Shown here: positions 6,444 to 11,059 of the stretch, in pieces
Numbering within the stretch: position 1 is the first letter of the stretch
Layout of the letters: each line of letters begins with the position of its first letter
DNA from: Candidatus Aenigmatarchaeota archaeon
GTDB taxonomy: Archaea > Aenigmatarchaeota > Aenigmatarchaeia > QMZP01 > QMZT01
Reading direction: 5' to 3'
Assembly (NCBI GenBank): GCA_023128965.1
Contig: JAGMCY010000059.1
Span: 1 to 11,059 of the forward strand
DNA length: 11,059 nucleotides
The notes under the pieces: model-generated
What the model saw: the letters and a program-made list of their open reading frames with translations, nothing else
What the model was told of the DNA's origin: nothing
The model's database searches: none
Translations under genes and position numbers: made by a program

Positions 6444-8315
6444 ATGGGTGTGAATTACGAAAAAATAGGATTGAAATGCGGGATAGAGATCCACCAGCAG
6501 CTAGATACCGAACACAAGCTCTTCTGTTCCTGCAGGGCTAGACTCTCTCCTTTGAAACCGGATACGGAGATCGTTCGCAAGCTCCGGGCGGTAGCAGGGG
6601 AACTGGGAGAGATAGACATCGCGGCGCTAAGCGAATTCCTGAGGGGGAGGGAATTCGTTTACAAGGCCTATCCTGAGGAGACGTGCCTGGTCGAATCGGA
6701 CGAAGAACCTCCCCACTTGCTGAACCCCGAATCACTTGATGTCGCCTTGACAATAGCTTCCCTTCTCAATTGCGAGATACCAGAGGAAATCCACATGATG
6801 AGGAAAACGGTTCTTGATGGGTCGAACACTTCGGGATTCCAGAGAACCGCAATAGTGGGGATGAACGGAAAGCTCCGGACTTCTTTCGGCGGGGTAGGCG
6901 TAACGAACCTCTGCATCGAGGAGGAGAGCGCGCAGATCCTCGGAGGTGATGGGAACCGCGTGATTTACGGACTCGACAGGCTGGGAATCCCTCTGGTTGA
7001 GATAGGAACGTCCCCTGACATCCGAAGCCCGGAACAAGCGAAGGAGGTCGCTGAGAAACTCGGGATGATCGTTCGTTCCACGGGTAAGGCGAAGAGGGGT
7101 ATAGGAACGATCCGCCAGGACATAAATGTTTCGATATCTGGAGGCGCGAGGATTGAAATCAAAGGAGCGCAGGAACTCCGGATGATACCAAAATTCGTGG
7201 AGAACGAGGCTCTCAGGCAGATGAATTTGCTTGAGATAAAAAAGGACCTCAAGAAAATGAAGTTCAAGCCCGTGAAACCAAGGGTTGTCCACGTCTCGCA
7301 CATCTTCAAGTCTTCGAAATCTAAGGTAACCAAGGGCAAGAAAACGTACGCTGTCCTCATTCCGGATTTCGCTGGCTTTCTTAAAAGGAAGCTCACAACG
7401 CAAACGCTCGGGAACGAGATCGCGAATTACGTTAAAGTCAGGAGTGAACTGAAGGGGATAATACACAGCGATGAAGACCTCGAGAAATACGAACTTTCGA
7501 AAGAGTTCGAAACCCTCCGAAAGCGTATGAAAGCGGGGAAGGGCGACACGCTCATAATCGCTGTTGGCGAGGAGGCGTATGTCAAGAGAACGATGGATGT
7601 TGTATGCAAGAGGATAAATTTGCTCGCCAAGGGCGTGCCTGAGGAGGTTAGAAGAGCGTTAGAAACAGGGGATACGGAATACATGCGGCCCCTTCCGGGA
7701 GCCGCGAGACTTTACCCCGAAACCGATATTCCTCCGATAAAGATCTCGGACAAAAAGCTCAGGGACGTCCGAAAAAGCCTGCCCGAACTTATAGAGGAGA
7801 GGGAGAAGAAAGAGAGAAAGGAGATCAAAAAGAAGGCGGAAATAAGCGATGAGATAATAGACCAGATCGTGAAAATGAAAAGGAAGGGGATCTTTGACAA
7901 ACTGATAAAATCAGGGTACGACCCGAAAACGGTTTCCTCCGTTCTCACCTCGACCCTCCGCTACCTTGAGAAGAAGGAAAAAGTCAACATCTCGAAACTT
8001 AAGGATTCCCATTTCTTCAAGACATTCCAAGCACTCGAAAAAGGAAGGATCTCGAAGGAAGCGGTTCCGGAGGTTTTGAAAAACTTCGCCGAACATCCTG
8101 AGGATAGGATCGGGAAGATAATCGGAAAGCTCGGGATAAAAACCCTTACAGAGAAGGAACTGAAAGGGGTGGTAAGGAAAACCATCAAGGAGAACAAGAA
8201 CCTCCTGAAAGACCCGAGGGGAAAGGAAATCCTTCTCGGCCTCGTGATGAAAAAGGTGAGGGGAAGGATAGACGCGAGAAAGGTTATGGAATTCCTGAAG
8301 AAAGAACTAAAATGA
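6444..8315 (+). CDS. gatE: Glutamyl-tRNA(Gln) amidotransferase subunit E
   Basis: GatE binds Glu-tRNA(Gln), phosphorylates the glutamyl group and amidates it with ammonia released by its partner GatD, giving Gln-tRNA(Gln); GatDE is the archaeal version of the pathway. From ATG 6444 the protein has 623 residues, as expected. Hallmarks are GIEIHQQLDTE (residues 13-23), FCSC (27-30), MRKTVLDGSNTSGFQRT, GIPLVEIGTSPDIRSPEQA, RGIGTIRQDINVSI, RIEIKGAQEL and EYMRPLPGAARLYPETD (from about 412), which follows the AspRS-like insert that separates GatE from GatB. The Lys-rich C-terminal part (about 460-623) is the helical YqeY-like tRNA-elbow domain. An in-frame ATG at 6432 would add four residues. GatD is not in the window. 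It is transcribed alone, divergent from the ATP synthase operon. Confidence 0.97.
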   Translation: MGVNYEKIGLKCGIEIHQQLDTEHKLFCSCRARLSPLKPDTEIVRKLRAVAGELGEIDIAALSEFLRGREFVYKAYPEETCLVESDEEPPHLLNPESLDVALTIASLLNCEIPEEIHMMRKTVLDGSNTSGFQRTAIVGMNGKLRTSFGGVGVTNLCIEEESAQILGGDGNRVIYGLDRLGIPLVEIGTSPDIRSPEQAKEVAEKLGMIVRSTGKAKRGIGTIRQDINVSISGGARIEIKGAQELRMIPKFVENEALRQMNLLEIKKDLKKMKFKPVKPRVVHVSHIFKSSKSKVTKGKKTYAVLIPDFAGFLKRKLTTQTLGNEIANYVKVRSELKGIIHSDEDLEKYELSKEFETLRKRMKAGKGDTLIIAVGEEAYVKRTMDVVCKRINLLAKGVPEEVRRALETGDTEYMRPLPGAARLYPETDIPPIKISDKKLRDVRKSLPELIEEREKKERKEIKKKAEISDEIIDQIVKMKRKGIFDKLIKSGYDPKTVSSVLTSTLRYLEKKEKVNISKLKDSHFFKTFQALEKGRISKEAVPEVLKNFAEHPEDRIGKIIGKLGIKTLTEKELKGVVRKTIKENKNLLKDPRGKEILLGLVMKKVRGRIDARKVMEFLKKELK

Positions 8316-8319
8316 GAAT

Positions 8320-9597
8320 TTATCTGACAATTGTTTTTTCCCTTGAAGCCCCGAACGATATTATTTTGATAGTGACTCCGGCTTCTTTCTCTATCCTTTC
8401 AAGGTATTTCCTCGCCTGTTCCGGGAGGGAAGCGTAACCTTCCTTCAGTATCCTCTCGGTGTCGAGTTCTTTCCACCCGTCCATCTCGATGTAAACAGGC
8501 TTCAATTTCGCTAGTATCTCGCTCAATGATGGGAAGTTTTCAATTCGCTTCCCGTTGATTTCGTAGGCAACGCATAATTTCAACGGGCTGATCCCGTTCA
8601 GGATGTCGAGCTTCGTTACGGCGAGTTCTGTCAGACCGTTTACCATTTTGGCGTATTTGAGGATTACGAGATCGATCCACCCGCACCTCCTCGGCCTTCC
8701 CGTTGTTGTTCCATATTCATTCCCTGCCTCCCTTAACTTTTCGCCTATCCTGTCTTTCAGCTCTGTTGGGAAGGGTCCCTCGCCAACCCTCGTGGTGTAC
8801 GCCTTCGAAACTCCTATTGTTCTCTTAATCCTGTTCGGCCCTACCCCAGTTCCTGTGCACGCCCCGCCTGCGCACGTATTCGAGGACGTAACGTAAGGAT
8901 ACGTCCCGTGATCCAAGTCGAGCAACACGCCCTGCGCCCCCTCGAAAAGAACTTTTTTCCCGTTGTCTAATGCCTGGTTGACAAGCACGGTCGTGTCGGC
9001 AACATAAGGCTTTATCATTTCAGCATATTCTTTGTATTCCCTGAGGAGCAAAAGTTTATATTCCCCGAATACCTTTTCCACAACCCCGAATTTCAAAAGT
9101 TCGTCTTTTTTGCTTTCAAGGATTCTTTCTATCTTGTTTTCGAGTCCGTCGCTGATAAGATCGATAATTCTCAGGGCCCCTGTCCTTCCAGCCTTGTCCG
9201 AGTATGCTGGACCAACACCCCTTCCAGTCGTTCCTATCTTTAACTTCTTGTCTATGCTTGAATCCAGAAACCTGTGGTAATCCATTACCACGTGAGCTTT
9301 CTCGCTGATAATGAGATTCGGATCGTATCCCATTTTCTTGAGCGTTTGTATTTCCTCGAGAAGGACTTTCGGGTCAACGACAACCCCGTTGCCTATCACA
9401 ACGAGTTTTTTCCTCACCACACCAGAAGGTATGAGATGGAGCTTGAATGTTTTGTCGCGAACCTTTACTGTGTGACCCGCGTTAGACCCCCCGTTGAATC
9501 TCACGACAATGTCAGTATCTTCGGCGAGAAAGTCAACTATCTTCCCCTTTCCTTCATCACCCCACTGCGTCCCAACAACGACGACGGAATTTCCCAT
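8320..9597 (-). CDS. purA: Adenylosuccinate synthetase
   Basis: PurA joins aspartate to IMP using GTP, the first step from IMP to AMP, in the cytoplasm. From ATG 9597 the protein has 425 residues, the long form shared with bacteria (E. coli about 430) rather than the roughly 340-residue form of some archaea such as Pyrococcus. Motifs in order: GTQWGDEGKGK (residues 9-19, with Asp14 equivalent to the catalytic Asp), GGSNAGHT with His42 equivalent to the catalytic His, TTGRGVGPAYSDKAGR, EGAQGVLLDLDHGTYP, TTRVGEGPFPTEL (switch/Asp loop) and NEYGTTTGRPRRCGW. All key residues are present. An in-frame GTG at 9609 adds four residues, but neither start has a clear ribosome site and the TATA spacing favours the ATG. 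It lies 29 bases after guaB. Confidence 0.97.
   Translation of the reverse strand: MGNSVVVVGTQWGDEGKGKIVDFLAEDTDIVVRFNGGSNAGHTVKVRDKTFKLHLIPSGVVRKKLVVIGNGVVVDPKVLLEEIQTLKKMGYDPNLIISEKAHVVMDYHRFLDSSIDKKLKIGTTGRGVGPAYSDKAGRTGALRIIDLISDGLENKIERILESKKDELLKFGVVEKVFGEYKLLLLREYKEYAEMIKPYVADTTVLVNQALDNGKKVLFEGAQGVLLDLDHGTYPYVTSSNTCAGGACTGTGVGPNRIKRTIGVSKAYTTRVGEGPFPTELKDRIGEKLREAGNEYGTTTGRPRRCGWIDLVILKYAKMVNGLTELAVTKLDILNGISPLKLCVAYEINGKRIENFPSLSEILAKLKPVYIEMDGWKELDTERILKEGYASLPEQARKYLERIEKEAGVTIKIISFGASREKTIVR
8334..8339 (+). terminator. Possible T-tract terminator for gatE, inside the end of purA
   Basis: Six consecutive Ts occur about 20 bases after the gatE stop, fitting an archaeal oligo-U terminator. 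The tract lies within the last codons of convergent purA, so gatE transcripts would end antisense to purA. No hairpin is needed or evident. Weak evidence from one short tract. Confidence 0.35.
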
Positions 9598-9623
9598 AAA
9601 TAACAACACTATTTTAACGAGAA

Positions 9624-9632
9624 TATTTATAA
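9624..9632 (-). promoter_or_regulatory. Probable TATA box of purA overlapping the guaB stop codon
   Basis: On the minus strand TTATAAATA matches the archaeal TATA consensus and contains the guaB TAA stop; AAAGAA just upstream is BRE-like. Its centre is about 31 bases before the purA ATG, predicting a start around 9600 and a leader of only a few bases. The absence of a Shine-Dalgarno sequence before purA agrees with leaderless translation. Confidence 0.5.
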
Positions 9633-11051
9633 TTCTTTATCCACCCAGTAGTTCGGTGGTTCTTCAGTTATCGTAACTCCACGCGGATGCGATTCTTTAA
9701 TCCCCTCCTTCGTGATCCTCAAGAACTTCGCCCTTTTCCTCATCTCGTTTATGTTCTCGCAGCCGCAATAGCCCATTGATGATCGCAAACCACCAACCAT
9801 GTGGAATACCATTTCAGACACGCTTCCCCTGTACGGGACCGCTCCTTCCACTCCTTCCGGAACGAATTTGATCGTGCCGCCCTGCGCATACCTGTCAGCT
9901 GATCCGAGTTTCATGGCCTTCATTGATCCCATTCCCCTGTAACGTTTGCATTTCCTTCCTTCTATGTAAACAACCTCTCCCGGAGATTCCTCTGTTCCCG
10001 CAAACAGCGAACCTATCATCACAGCGTTCGCCCCCGCAGCAATCGCCTTCGCTATATCACCGGAATTCTTCACACCCCCGTCAGCTATTATGGATACCCC
10101 GTGCTTGTTCGCTGCTTCAGAACAATCCTGTATCGCTGTTACCTGCGGAACGCCGATCCCTGTGACTATACGCGTGGTGCATATCGAGCCTGGTCCCACC
10201 CCGACCTTCACGGCATCCGCTCCCGCAGATACCAGATCCTTCGTTCCCTCCTTTGTTACGACATTACCTGCTATGACCTCTATGTCATACGCCTTTTTAA
10301 TCTGCCTCACGGTTTTTATGACGTTTTCAGTGTGGCCATGGGCAGTATCAATATTTATGATGTCTACACCCGCATTTATCAAGGCATCCACCCTTTTCAT
10401 ATCGAACGGGCCTATCGCTGCTCCGACCAAAAGCCTCCCTTCATTATCCTTCGAGGCGTTCGGGAACAACTCGCTTTTTTGCAGGTCCGTTATCGTTATG
10501 AGCCCTTTCAGCCCCCCTTTCTTGTCAACTATCGGAAGCTTCTCTATCTTGTGTTTGTCCATGATCTTTACCGCTTCCTTCACGTCCGGTCTTTGGATGG
10601 TTATCGGATCCTTGGTCATGACGTTCCGGACTTTCTCGTTCATTTTTCTGAACCACAGGTCCCTGTTGGTGAGGATTCCGACCACCTTCCCTCTCTCCAT
10701 TATTATAAAGCTGCCCACATCAGTTTTGTCCATAATTTCCTTAGCCTTCGCTATATTGTCGTCAGGGCCCAAGGTCAGCGGGTCACGAATAATCCATGAC
10801 TCGAATTTCTTGACCCTTTCCACCTCTTTCGCCTGTTTTTCGATGGTCATGTTCTTGTGAATTATACCAATACCCCCATGCTGGGCTAAAGCGATAGCAA
10901 GTTTCGCCTCAGTCACGGTGTCCATCGCCGCGCTCATTATGGGTATGTTCAGGGAAATCTTTTTCGAGAGCTTCGTTCTGGTCTTAACATCCCTAGGCAA
11001 AACCTTCGACTTCCTAGGGACCAGCAAAACATCATCAAACGTGAGCGCCAT
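9627..11051 (-). CDS. guaB: Inosine-5'-monophosphate dehydrogenase
   Basis: GuaB oxidises IMP to XMP with NAD+, the committed step to GMP. The 474 residues include the opening ALTFDDVLLVPR, two CBS domains (about residues 87-133 and 145-195) inserted in the barrel, GVGPGSICTTR with catalytic Cys291, IADGGVKNSGDIAKA, the GSLFAGTEESPGE phosphate-binding segment, the YRGMGSMKAM flap (371-380), the Arg387-Tyr388 catalytic pair in DRYAQGG, and the C-terminal GVTITEEPPNY. It is therefore a true IMPDH, not a GMP reductase or stand-alone CBS protein. The ATG at 11051 is only 8 bases from the window edge, with GGAAG just before it. Homologues often carry about 10 more residues before LTFDDVLL, so the true start may lie outside. 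It is followed by purA on the same strand. Confidence 0.96.
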   Translation of the reverse strand: MALTFDDVLLVPRKSKVLPRDVKTRTKLSKKISLNIPIMSAAMDTVTEAKLAIALAQHGGIGIIHKNMTIEKQAKEVERVKKFESWIIRDPLTLGPDDNIAKAKEIMDKTDVGSFIIMERGKVVGILTNRDLWFRKMNEKVRNVMTKDPITIQRPDVKEAVKIMDKHKIEKLPIVDKKGGLKGLITITDLQKSELFPNASKDNEGRLLVGAAIGPFDMKRVDALINAGVDIINIDTAHGHTENVIKTVRQIKKAYDIEVIAGNVVTKEGTKDLVSAGADAVKVGVGPGSICTTRIVTGIGVPQVTAIQDCSEAANKHGVSIIADGGVKNSGDIAKAIAAGANAVMIGSLFAGTEESPGEVVYIEGRKCKRYRGMGSMKAMKLGSADRYAQGGTIKFVPEGVEGAVPYRGSVSEMVFHMVGGLRSSMGYCGCENINEMRKRAKFLRITKEGIKESHPRGVTITEEPPNYWVDKEL

Positions 11052-11059
11052 CTTCTTCC

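Noticed and set aside
10090..10860. Long open frames (256 and 232 codons) on the plus strand opposite guaB
   Set aside because: They are antisense to a full, motif-complete guaB, their translations show no recognisable family, and similar long antisense frames occur opposite atpE, atpI and gatE, as expected from the codon bias.
1..11059. Defence system, mobile element, CRISPR array or RNA gene
   Set aside because: I saw no repeats, transposase or recombinase motifs, tRNA-like cloverleaf or rRNA stretch; essentially all sequence is accounted for by ten conserved housekeeping genes.

Overview
The window is almost wall-to-wall housekeeping genes of an archaeon. Three things support that: a seven-gene run of A-type (A1AO) ATP synthase subunits, a GatE-type tRNA-dependent amidotransferase subunit (an archaeal enzyme), and archaeal signals (TTTAAATATA-like TATA boxes, GGAGGTG/GGTGA ribosome sites, a probable near-leaderless gene). 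I cannot name the lineage. Nothing looks mobile, and base and codon use are similar from gene to gene.

Positions 1-6349, minus strand: an ATP synthase operon read leftwards as atpH, atpI, atpK, atpC, atpE, atpF, atpA. Gaps are 3-20 bases, with one 4-base ATGA overlap. The catalytic A subunit runs off the left edge lacking only its last few residues; subunits B and D are expected just outside. H and E build the peripheral stalks, I and the K ring form the membrane ion path, C joins the ring to the central stalk, F (with D) is the rotor shaft, and A (with B) makes ATP. The K subunit is a four-helix duplicated form with one ion-binding glutamate and a complete Na+-type ligand set, so the enzyme is predicted to be Na+-coupled.

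Positions 6350-6443 are a short AT-rich divergent promoter region. Positions 6444-8315, plus strand, hold gatE, the tRNA-handling subunit of the GatDE enzyme that converts Glu-tRNA(Gln) to Gln-tRNA(Gln). It converges with purA, leaving only 4 bases between the stop codons.

Positions 8320-11051, minus strand: guaB (IMP dehydrogenase) followed by purA (adenylosuccinate synthetase). These are the two enzymes that draw on IMP at the GMP/AMP branch point, so the pair is functionally coherent. A TATA-like box over the guaB stop suggests purA also has its own promoter and a very short leader.

No RNA gene, CRISPR array, insertion element or gene-free stretch over 300 bases is visible. I see no previously undescribed system. 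The points worth a second look are the predicted Na+ rotor, the C-before-E order, the unusual P-loop of subunit A and the compact promoter arrangements.
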